From: Spirochaetota bacterium
Lineage (GTDB): Bacteria; Spirochaetota; UBA4802; UBA5368
Direction of reading: 5' to 3'
Length of the DNA: 20,260 nt
Assembly (NCBI GenBank): GCA_017998475.1
Contig: JAGODA010000014.1
Span: forward strand, 1-20,260
A model generated the notes under the pieces. It was not told the origin of the DNA. It ran no database searches and saw only the letters and a program-made list of their open reading frames with translations. The position numbers and the translations under genes are program-made. Shown here one piece after another: positions 14,067 to 20,260 of the stretch. The stretch's first letter is position 1. Each line of letters begins with the position of its first letter.

Positions 14067-16019
14067 ATGAGCGGTTACATGGGGAAGTACGTCATCATCA
14101 ATCTATCGACCGGGAAAAGCGAGGTCGTCAGCCCGGGAGACGAGTTCTATAAAAAATACCTTACCGGTTACGGTATGGGAGCCGCCGTAATCACCGAGCG
14201 CCAGAAGGCGAAGATAAATCCCCTTTCACCCGAGGCTCACATCGGTTTCTGTTCGGGAATTCTCACGGGAACGGGAGCCTACTTTTCTGGCCGCTTCATG
14301 GTGGTGGGCAAATCACCGCTTACGGGCGGCTGGGGGGATTCCAACTCCGGCGGATTCTTTTCGGTCGAGATCAAGCGCGCCGGCTACGACGCGGTCTTCG
14401 TCACGGGAAAGGCGAAGAAACCGGTGTACATCTACATCAACGACGGAAAGGTCGAGATAAAGGACGCGAAGAAGGTCTGGGGCAAGGACACGGTAGAGAC
14501 CGAGGAGCTCATCCGCGCGGAGCTGAAGGAGAAGAAGGCGCAGATCGCCTGTATCGGCAAGGCCGGCGAGAAGCTCTCTCTCATCTCGGGCGTGGTGACC
14601 GACGGGGGCCGTATCGCGGCGCGTTCGGGCCTGGGCGCGGTGATGGGCAGTAAAAACCTGAAGGCACTGGTCGTAAAGGGTTCGGCCAGGGCAACGGTCG
14701 CCGACCCGGAAAAGATGAAGGAGCTCAACAAGAAGTTCCTCAAGGCGTTCAAGTTCGTCAACCCCATGGATACCGTGACGGTGGCCATCATCAACTACGT
14801 CAGCCAGGTGATCGCGCGTACCGGGATCTCGGTGCCGAGCCAGCCGTCGACCGTCCGCGAGATTTACAAGAAGTACGGCACGAGCGGCCTCACCGTGTAC
14901 TCGGCGCTGACGGGCGACTCGCCGATAAAGAACTGGTCGGGTGTGGGATACGTCGACTACCCCGGCGCCTACAAGCTATCGGACGAGAGCGTGATCGCCT
15001 ACCAGAAGAAGAAATACGGCTGCCAGGCATGCCCGCTGGCCTGCGGCGGCGTGATCGATATCAAAAAGGGCCGTTACGGCGGCACCGAGGGCCACAAGCC
15101 CGAATATGAAACCCTGTGCTCCTTCGGCGGCCTGCTGCTTCAGGACGACCTGGACACCCTTATCGAGATCAACGAGCTCTGCAACCGCGAGGGGATCGAC
15201 ACCATCTCGGCAGGGGGCGCGGTGGCCTTCGCGATCGAGTGCTTCGAGAAGGGGATAATCGACGATAAACAGACCGGCGGGCTCAAGCTCGGCTGGGGTA
15301 AATCGACCGAAATCCTCAAGCTCACCGAGATGATAATCAAGCGCGAGAAGATCGGAAACATTTTGGCCGACGGCGTAAAAGTCGCGGCGAAGAAGATCGG
15401 CAAGGGCTCCGAGAAGTTCGCGGTACACGCCGGAGGGCAGGAACTCCCGATGCACGACTCGCGGCTCGATCCCGGCTTCGGCATCATCTACCAGATGGAA
15501 CCCACCCCCGGCCGCCATACCGTTTCCTCGTATCTCTACGGGCCGCTGTACAAAACGAAAAACCGGTTTCCGTCCGTAAAGAAGATGATCGGCAACGCGA
15601 AAAACAAGGAAATGAAAAACCTCGCGCTCTGCCTCGGGACGGCCTACTTCACGAACCTGTTCAACGGCGCCGGCCTCTGCCAGTTCGGCATTCTCACCGG
15701 ACCGCTTCCCGTGGTGGATTATCTCAACGCTGTCACCGGCTGGAACCTTTCCGCCGACGAGTACCTGAAGGCGGGTGAGCGCGTCTTCAACCTCCGCAAG
15801 GCCTTCAATCTCCGCGAGGGGGTCACGCTGGAGGATTCCAGGCTTCACCCGCGGGCTGCCGGTGCCGAACCCGTCAAGAAGGGCCCAATAAAAGGGGTGA
15901 CGCTGGATATGGAATCGCTTACCAGGGGCTTCTGCGAACTCGCCGGATGGGACTACTCCAGCGGCGGGCCGACAAAAGAAAAGCTCCGCGAACTCGGCAT
16001 CGCCGATCTGGCGAAGTAG
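14067..16019 (+). CDS. Aldehyde:ferredoxin oxidoreductase (AOR) family tungsten/molybdopterin enzyme
   Basis: The protein has 650 residues, near the usual 600-650. The N-terminal domain has the family start GKYVIINLSTGKSEVV, then YLTGYGMGAAVI, GILTGTGAYFSGRFMVVGKSPLTGGWGDSNSGGFF and ARSGLGAVMGSKNLKALVVKG, which hold the bis-pyranopterin cofactor. Cys319, Cys322 and Cys326 (YGCQACPLAC) plus Cys538 (GLCQFG) match the four ligands of the 4Fe-4S cluster. The enzyme should oxidise an aldehyde to the acid and pass electrons to ferredoxin, or run in reverse. Members differ in substrate, so the exact aldehyde is unknown. No MoaD-like or ferredoxin partner gene adjoins it. It is preceded by a TetR-type operator and a long leader, and ends in its own strong terminator. 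Confidence 0.93.
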   Translation: MSGYMGKYVIINLSTGKSEVVSPGDEFYKKYLTGYGMGAAVITERQKAKINPLSPEAHIGFCSGILTGTGAYFSGRFMVVGKSPLTGGWGDSNSGGFFSVEIKRAGYDAVFVTGKAKKPVYIYINDGKVEIKDAKKVWGKDTVETEELIRAELKEKKAQIACIGKAGEKLSLISGVVTDGGRIAARSGLGAVMGSKNLKALVVKGSARATVADPEKMKELNKKFLKAFKFVNPMDTVTVAIINYVSQVIARTGISVPSQPSTVREIYKKYGTSGLTVYSALTGDSPIKNWSGVGYVDYPGAYKLSDESVIAYQKKKYGCQACPLACGGVIDIKKGRYGGTEGHKPEYETLCSFGGLLLQDDLDTLIEINELCNREGIDTISAGGAVAFAIECFEKGIIDDKQTGGLKLGWGKSTEILKLTEMIIKREKIGNILADGVKVAAKKIGKGSEKFAVHAGGQELPMHDSRLDPGFGIIYQMEPTPGRHTVSSYLYGPLYKTKNRFPSVKKMIGNAKNKEMKNLALCLGTAYFTNLFNGAGLCQFGILTGPLPVVDYLNAVTGWNLSADEYLKAGERVFNLRKAFNLREGVTLEDSRLHPRAAGAEPVKKGPIKGVTLDMESLTRGFCELAGWDYSSGGPTKEKLRELGIADLAK

Positions 16020-16040
16020 ACCTGATCACATTTCGCGTTT

Positions 16041-16077
16041 AGAAAGGGCGGCCGGAGGGCTCGCCCTTTCTTTTTTC
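16041..16077 (+). terminator. Rho-independent terminator after the AOR-family gene
   Basis: AGAAAGGGCG (16041-16050) pairs with CGCCCTTTCT (16062-16071) and runs into a six-T tract at 16071-16076. It sits 21 bases after the stop codon, so the aminotransferase downstream needs its own promoter. Confidence 0.88.
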
Positions 16078-16137
16078 GGCGGCGCCCTTCCGCGCAATGA
16101 AACAAAACGAATTACATCTGGCTGATCGTGCGGTTCG

Positions 16138-16175
16138 ACGATTATATATTTGTTGGTTGACAAATAAATAATCGT
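16138..16175 (+). promoter_or_regulatory. Promoter and large inverted repeat upstream of the aminotransferase gene
   Basis: Two 16-base arms, 16138-16153 and 16160-16175, are inverted copies with one mismatch and a 6-base centre TGGTTG. The perfect -35 box TTGACA (16157-16162) lies in the centre and the right arm. A weak -10 (TTGTAT, 16180-16185) follows at 17 bases. The region is very AT-rich against a GC-rich background. A regulator binding the repeat would cover the promoter. The arm sequence differs from the TGA-type operators near the transketolase operon, so a second regulator is possible. Confidence 0.6.
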
Positions 16176-16296
16176 ATGATTGTATCGCATCAATACGGGC
16201 TGTGCCTATACCGTGCGCGTCTCCGGAATACATGCGCCGTCACCACTCGCAGACACGGACGGAATAACTACATATCAACAGGAGGATTGAATCATT

Positions 16297-17685
16297 ATGG
16301 CGGAAATTCGTCTCGAGAGGATACGGGACCTCGTACAGCGCGAAGTGGAGCGTTACGCCGCCGAGCGGCCGAAATCGAAGGCGCTGTTCGAAAAAGCTCG
16401 CCGCAATCTGGTGGGCGGAGTTCCCATGTCGTGGATGCGGATATGGGTGGGCGGCTTCCCTGTTTTTGTGGAAAAGGCCAGGGGGGTGTACATCACCGAC
16501 GTGGACGGGCACCGCTATCTCGACCTGTGCCTTGGCGACACCGGCGGCCTGTGCGGACACGCTCACCCGAAAATTGTCGGCGCCATTTCGAGCCAGCTTA
16601 AAAACAGGGGCACCACCACCATGCTCCCCACCGAGGACTGCATCTGGGTGGGTGAGGAACTGAAACGCAGGTTCAAGCTGCCCTACTGGCAGATACTCAT
16701 GACGGCCACCGACGCCAACAGGATGGCGCTCAAAGCGGCGCGCGAGTTTACGGGAAGGCATCTCATCCTGTCCATGAACGGCACCTATCACGGTTCGGTC
16801 GACGAGACGCTCTGCGTCAATTTCTTCGGCGAGATCATCAACAATCCGGGACTCATGGGGCCGCTGGTTAAGGACCCGACGCAGATGACCAGGATCGTCG
16901 ACTTCAACGACGTCGAGGCGCTCGAAAAGGCGCTCGCGCCGGGCGACATTGCCTGCGTTATCACCGAGCCGGTGATGACGAACGTGGGTATCATCAACCC
17001 CGAGCCGGGCTACCACCAGGCGCTGAGAGAGCTCACGCGGAAATACGGCACCCTGCTCCTGATCGACGAGACCCACTCCATGTGCGCCGGGCCGCGCGGC
17101 GTAACGGGCGAGATGAACCTTGAGCCCGATATCTTCGTGGCGGGCAAGTTCATCGCCGGCGGATACCCGGCGGCCATACTCGGCTTCAACGCGGCGATAT
17201 CCGAATGGATGGCGAACCGCAAGCCCTGGCACGTGTTCTTCGGATTCGGCGGTACGCTTTCGGGCAACGCGGCCGCGGTCGCCGGAATCCGCGCGGCACT
17301 GGAGCACGCGATAAACGAAGAGAACTTCGAGCGGATGATACGCCTGGCCAGACGGATGGAAGAGGGACTCGCCGATATTATCAGGCGCAACGGCCTGAGC
17401 TGGTACGTGGCGCGCATCGGCTGCCGCGTTGAGTTCCGGTTCCTTCCCAACCCTCCGAAGAACGGCTCGGAGGCCCTGTTCTCCGAGGTTCCGTACAACC
17501 CGGTCGATCCGATCATGGAGGGGCTCACCGGTCCGCTCGAGGAGCTCATCCACGTGTACTGCGCCAACCGCGGGATTCTGCTCACCCCGGTCCACGAGAT
17601 GGCTCTGGTGGGTCCGCAGACGACCGAGAAAGACGTGGACAAATACGTGCGCGTGATCGGAGAGATGGTGTCCGAGCTCATGTAA
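16297..17685 (+). CDS. Class III PLP-dependent aminotransferase
   Basis: The protein has 462 residues. Family marks are GVYITDVDGHRYLDLCLGDTGGLCGHAHPKI near the N-terminus, the phosphate-binding region ATDANRMALKAAREFTGR, NGTYHGSVD, the cofactor-contacting Asp257 in LLIDETHSM, and the PLP-binding Lys284 in FVAGKFIAGGYP. It resembles the glutamate-1-semialdehyde aminomutase branch, where the amino donor and acceptor can vary. The start has AGGAGG at 16280-16285. It should move an amino group from an amine or amino acid to a keto acid, and could yield the aldehyde used by the AOR-family enzyme upstream. That link is inference. It has a separate promoter and ends in a strong terminator. Confidence 0.92.
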   Translation: MAEIRLERIRDLVQREVERYAAERPKSKALFEKARRNLVGGVPMSWMRIWVGGFPVFVEKARGVYITDVDGHRYLDLCLGDTGGLCGHAHPKIVGAISSQLKNRGTTTMLPTEDCIWVGEELKRRFKLPYWQILMTATDANRMALKAAREFTGRHLILSMNGTYHGSVDETLCVNFFGEIINNPGLMGPLVKDPTQMTRIVDFNDVEALEKALAPGDIACVITEPVMTNVGIINPEPGYHQALRELTRKYGTLLLIDETHSMCAGPRGVTGEMNLEPDIFVAGKFIAGGYPAAILGFNAAISEWMANRKPWHVFFGFGGTLSGNAAAVAGIRAALEHAINEENFERMIRLARRMEEGLADIIRRNGLSWYVARIGCRVEFRFLPNPPKNGSEALFSEVPYNPVDPIMEGLTGPLEELIHVYCANRGILLTPVHEMALVGPQTTEKDVDKYVRVIGEMVSELM

Positions 17686-17696
17686 CCGTTATGTAC

Positions 17697-17727
17697 AACG
17701 GCCGCACGGACGCGGTGCGGCCGTTTT
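17697..17727 (+). terminator. Rho-independent terminator after the aminotransferase gene
   Basis: AACGGCCGCAC (17697-17707) pairs perfectly with GTGCGGCCGTT (17715-17725), and the 3' arm ends in TTTT at 17724-17727. It lies 11 bases after the stop codon. Confidence 0.85.
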
Positions 17728-17732
17728 CTCGT

Positions 17733-17755
17733 TGACCGGACGCGGTGCGCGGTCA
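17733..17755. promoter_or_regulatory. Candidate operator upstream of the TetR gene
   Basis: TGACCG (17733-17738) and CGGTCA (17750-17755) are perfect inverted half sites 11 bases apart. A smaller GTCA-GTG-TGAC overlaps on the right (17752-17762). The site lies 48-71 bases before the TetR start and could serve autoregulation. The 13 bases CGGACGCGGTGCG between the arms also occur at 17707-17719 in the terminator, a direct repeat. Confidence 0.35.
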
Positions 17756-17803
17756 GTGTGACATCCGGCCGGCATTCGCGAATACGGATACAGAGGAACT
17801 CCA

Positions 17804-18391
17804 GTGGGAAGAAAACCGATAAAGGAACAGCGCCGCAGGGAGATTCTGGACGCGCTGTACCGCTGCCTGCTCAAAAAACCATACGGCGAGACGTCGATAA
17901 AGGAGATCGGCGCCGAAGCGGGCATCAACTATGCCATGCTGCATTATTATTTCAGGAGCAAGGAGGACATCCTTCTCAACTTTATCGACGATCTCTACGA
18001 GCGCTACGACAGGCTGTTCGCGGAACACATGCGGCGTATCGGCGATCCCGATGCATCACACGGGTCGAGCGTTCGCGCCGTTTTCTCGTTCTTCAACGAG
18101 CACATCACGACCGATAAGAAGCTGCAGAAGGTGTTTTTCGAGATCTGGGCGGTGGCGCTGTACAATCCGGTCGTGAACGCCCGGCTGCGCAGGATTTACA
18201 GCGCGCTGATAGGGGCGGTCGAATCGGCAATTTCAGCGAACGGCGGCCCGCCCCGGGCGGCGCACCTGGCAATCGCGGCCGTGGCGTTTCACGAGGGCAT
18301 CGGTATTTTTTCGGTCTTCTTCAATTTCAACAAAAAGTACACCACCATGCTGCTGGAGGAGTTCCAGGCGAAGATCGCGGAGATGCTGTGA
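17804..18391 (+). CDS. TetR family transcriptional regulator
   Basis: The protein has 195 residues, normal for the family. It starts at GTG 17804 with AGAGGA 7 bases upstream. Residues about 12-55 form the N-terminal DNA-binding helix-turn-helix: REILDALYRCLLKKPYGETS, then IKEIGAEAGINYAMLHYYFRSKEDILL, with the typical YYF and K at the end of the recognition part. The remaining helices, with WAVALYNPVVNARLRRIYSALI and FHEGIGIFSVFFNF, form the ligand-binding and dimer domain. It is probably a repressor released by a small ligand. As the only TetR near the TGA-type palindromes at 13676-13847, it is the best candidate regulator of the transketolase operon and the AOR-family gene. The ligand is unknown. 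Confidence 0.92.
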   Translation: MGRKPIKEQRRREILDALYRCLLKKPYGETSIKEIGAEAGINYAMLHYYFRSKEDILLNFIDDLYERYDRLFAEHMRRIGDPDASHGSSVRAVFSFFNEHITTDKKLQKVFFEIWAVALYNPVVNARLRRIYSALIGAVESAISANGGPPRAAHLAIAAVAFHEGIGIFSVFFNFNKKYTTMLLEEFQAKIAEML

Positions 18392-18406
18392 TCCGCGGAG
18401 CGCGGA
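18392..18406. terminator. Small hairpin between convergent TetR and MerR genes
   Basis: TCCGCG (18392-18397) and CGCGGA (18401-18406) form a 6-bp stem with loop GAG in the 21-base gap between two convergent genes. There is no T-tract on either strand, so it is at best a weak bidirectional terminator. Confidence 0.35.
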
Positions 18407-18412
18407 GGCGAC

Positions 18413-19882
18413 TCAGTCGACCTTCCCTTCAATAGCCGTCTCGAGAAGCCTGAGGCGCGCCCAGGCCGCGTGTTCGTCATCCGGTTGAGCGAGCGCTACG
18501 ATCCTTCTCAGTCGTCTGCCTGCCGATGACCTGTCCCCTTGCACCAGAAAAGCCTCCGCAAGAAAACGGTTGACCCGTATCTCCACGGCCGGCAGCACCT
18601 CATACTCGATGGTGCGGGAAAGCCATTCCGGCAGATACGGCATCCGGACCTTCCTGGAGATCAGGCGCTCCTCAAGTGAGATCAGGATACTTATACCCCT
18701 GTCGAAAACAGCGAAGACATCGGGCAATATGGTATATATAACGCCGCAGACGTACTGAGCGAGGAACCGGATCGTCCGGTTGCGTTCGTGCAGATTCTCA
18801 ACTCTCGCGAGGTGCATCACCGCCTTTTTCGACAGGTAAAAAGGCCGCGAAAAGCCCGAGGCCTCGGCAATGGCGAAAATGCACGCGAGAGCGGCGACGG
18901 CGTTGTCGAACACGCGCTGCGGCGGCTCGGCCATCTCACGTTCGAGCAGCTCGAAAGCGGAAGCGGTCTCGTTTTTCAGCAGAAGGGCCAGGACACGCAC
19001 CGCGGTCGGACCGATCTCGCGCGGGAGACCCTCCCCGCCGGAGAGCCGCAGGGCAGCGTCGTAGTCGCCCGCGCAGAAGGCGTGCGCGAGCCGGGCGGCC
19101 GCTCCATCCGCGTCGGGCGGGCGGAGTTCTCGCCCGGCCACGGGCAGAAAAGAGATGAGCGCGAGCTTTGAAGGGATTTCATTCAGATCGTGGATGGCCG
19201 ACATGCTCTGGGTGCGCAGCATCTTCTGCCGGTACAGCACCATGAAGGTGTCGAGCAGATCGTCAGCCTCCGTGATAAAGCGTACGGCCGTCTGCGATGG
19301 GATGTCTCCCATCAGGTTCCGCGCGAAGAGCCGTATGTCTTCCTCCACCGCCCTCCGTATGGCGTCGCGGTAGATGTTGATGGTGGTCACCGAGTAATCC
19401 ATGGGCACGCCCGCGTCCTCGCGCCGCTTCATAACATCAATGATCATGACATCTATCGGATCGTACATTTTAATGCCGCCGGCCGTTTCCGGGATGACGA
19501 GCCCCTCACGTTCGAGAATGGCGATTTTCCCGCGCGGATACCCCGTTACCGCCTCTATCTGCGATTCGCTCACCGGCCGATCCCCGGAGGAGCGCCTGTG
19601 GGTCTTAAGGATTGCTTTTCCAATTTCAAGCTCTTCCCCGAAAGAATCGCCCGAGGATATGAGACGCTTTATCACATCGAGCGGCAGGAAGCGTTCTTTC
19701 TGTATTTTTTTTATGAGTTTTATCCGTTCGACACAGGACGGGTCATAGTAAGCCATGTTCCTGCCGGTTTTAAGCGCGTGCGGAACGAGACCTTCTTTGA
19801 CGTAATGCTTGATGGTCGAAACGCTCACACCCGAACGCGCGGCGAGTTCGCTTATCCTCAGCAGGTTCTTTGTCTTTTTCAT
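18413..19882 (-). CDS. MerR family regulator with two MerR-like N-terminal regions and a long C-terminal domain
   Basis: The protein has 489 residues; common MerR regulators have 110-280. I chose the ATG at 19882 because KKTKNLLRISELAARSGVSV begins the DNA-binding domain at once; earlier ATGs at 19945 and 19996 add residues with no visible domain, and none has a clear ribosome binding site. Residues about 8-75 form a MerR domain (LLRISELAARSG, IKHYVKEGLVP, MAYYDPSCVERIKLIKKI). Residues about 104-165 repeat the plan (VSESQIEAVTG, KIAILEREGLVIP, KMYDPIDVMIIDVMKRREDAGVP). The remaining 320 residues are helical, with short TPR-like pieces such as AHAFCAGDYDAALRL and a cysteine-poor body, and probably sense a signal or partner. 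It lies between the TetR gene and an MFS transporter, and may control the latter. Confidence 0.85.
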   Translation of the reverse strand: MKKTKNLLRISELAARSGVSVSTIKHYVKEGLVPHALKTGRNMAYYDPSCVERIKLIKKIQKERFLPLDVIKRLISSGDSFGEELEIGKAILKTHRRSSGDRPVSESQIEAVTGYPRGKIAILEREGLVIPETAGGIKMYDPIDVMIIDVMKRREDAGVPMDYSVTTINIYRDAIRRAVEEDIRLFARNLMGDIPSQTAVRFITEADDLLDTFMVLYRQKMLRTQSMSAIHDLNEIPSKLALISFLPVAGRELRPPDADGAAARLAHAFCAGDYDAALRLSGGEGLPREIGPTAVRVLALLLKNETASAFELLEREMAEPPQRVFDNAVAALACIFAIAEASGFSRPFYLSKKAVMHLARVENLHERNRTIRFLAQYVCGVIYTILPDVFAVFDRGISILISLEERLISRKVRMPYLPEWLSRTIEYEVLPAVEIRVNRFLAEAFLVQGDRSSAGRRLRRIVALAQPDDEHAAWARLRLLETAIEGKVD

Positions 19883-20062
19883 CTCGGTGCCGGTTCGCGC
19901 GACGCCGCTTCGTCGCGCCCCTCTTTTCGCCTCCGCGGCGTCCATCGGCAAACATAATCGATCGGCGAGCGACCGCCGCCCGCCGAACCGGTTCACATCG
20001 AGCTCCCTGGAAGCGTTTCGGTTAACGGACCATTCCGCCCCCAGCGAAGTTCTCAGGCCGAA
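19883..20062 (-). other. Region between MFS transporter and MerR gene
   Basis: About 180 bases with no gene I can support. The MerR frame stays open to 19996 with possible earlier ATGs, so part of this may be coding. No strong promoter or hairpin was found, so the MerR gene may be read through from the transporter. Confidence 0.35.
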
Positions 20063-20260
20063 TCACTTATCCTCCACCAGCACGATCTTATCCACCCTTT
20101 TTACGTCGCGCTCGTAAAAAAAAGATCCCGCCAGAAAGAGCGCGCCGCTCACAACCGCGAACAGCGGAAGAAGTTTGAAGGCGGTGATGAGGTCGAAGCG
20201 GTCGGACACCATTCCGATGAAGATCGGCCCCAGTGACGATCCCAGCAGACTCTGTACTAT
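20063..20260 (-). CDS. C-terminal part of an MFS transporter (truncated by window edge)
   Basis: The - strand frame is open from base 20260 to a TGA at 20063-20065, giving 65 residues of the C-terminus. It begins SLLGSSLGPIFIGMVSDRF, the glycine-rich helix ending in a short loop typical of the last membrane segments of major facilitator proteins (GPxxxGxxSDR). A last hydrophobic helix follows (LLPLFAVVSGALFLAGSFFY), then a charged cytoplasmic tail (ERDVKRVDKIVLVEDK). The substrate is not recognisable from this piece. It is upstream of the MerR gene on the same strand, so the two may be co-transcribed, with the regulator perhaps controlling the transporter. Confidence 0.8.
   Translation of the reverse strand: MVQSLLGSSLGPIFIGMVSDRFDLITAFKLLPLFAVVSGALFLAGSFFYERDVKRVDKIVLVEDK

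Noticed and set aside
13892..14152. Small open frame in the AOR leader (86 codons)
   Set aside because: It overlaps the AOR gene by 86 bases, has no convincing ribosome binding site and its translation shows no signal or domain.
16240..17595. Long - strand open frame opposite the aminotransferase (451 codons)
   Set aside because: Same antisense shadow effect; the aminotransferase carries the PLP lysine and all family motifs.
16297..17685. Naming the aminotransferase as heme-pathway glutamate-1-semialdehyde aminomutase (HemL)
   Set aside because: It is only generally similar. The context is catabolic with an AOR and TetR, there are no heme genes nearby, and the longer C-terminus with a divergent N-terminus fits another class III aminotransferase.
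1..20260. CRISPR arrays, rRNA, tRNA genes, transposases or prophage genes
   Set aside because: I saw no regularly spaced repeats, no cloverleaf-like elements and no transposase, integrase or phage motifs. A covariance-based tRNA scan was not possible here.

Overview
The window is high-GC Gram-negative DNA. An outer-membrane-type beta-barrel ending in Phe, lipoproteins with a lipobox, and a CHASE2-type class III adenylate cyclase are all visible. An aldehyde:ferredoxin oxidoreductase (AOR) family gene points to an anaerobic or fermentative life style. The mix of FecR, cyclase and lipoprotein genes would fit a spirochaete-like or deltaproteobacterial-like organism, but no marker gene here fixes the lineage. 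No rRNA, tRNA, CRISPR array or transposase was seen.

Left part (1-7322, all + strand): envelope and signalling genes. Two paralogous fibronectin-III-like proteins come first, the first cut by the window edge. Then come a FecR-domain secreted protein, a small exported protein with weak SLH-like repeats, and an outer-membrane barrel that overlaps it by ATGA. An AT-rich DUF559 endonuclease-like gene follows two inverted GC-rich palindromes, an island-like insertion. A large CHASE2 adenylate cyclase ends the block. The layout suggests an envelope-sensing unit feeding cAMP, which is inference.

Middle (7323-10918): a perfect 21-bp-arm hairpin separates the cyclase from a convergent DUF4197 lipoprotein. 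Divergent from that lipoprotein is a radical SAM/SPASM enzyme, followed by a sodium:solute symporter.

Right part (10919-18391): a metabolic cluster around a 412-bp divergent promoter region. Leftward runs an operon of split transketolase (N then C subunit) and a tandem SCP2-like lipid-carrier protein. Rightward lie the AOR-family oxidoreductase with its own terminator, a class III PLP aminotransferase behind a promoter overlapped by a large inverted repeat, and a TetR regulator. The divergent region carries three short palindromes with TGA(A/G)-type half sites, good TetR operator candidates. The enzymes could form an uncharacterised pathway joining transamination, aldehyde oxidation with ferredoxin, and C2-ketol transfer. 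The substrate cannot be read from the sequence.

Far right (18392-20260, - strand): a MerR-family regulator with two successive MerR-like DNA-binding regions and a long C-terminal domain, then the C-terminal end of an MFS transporter cut by the window edge.
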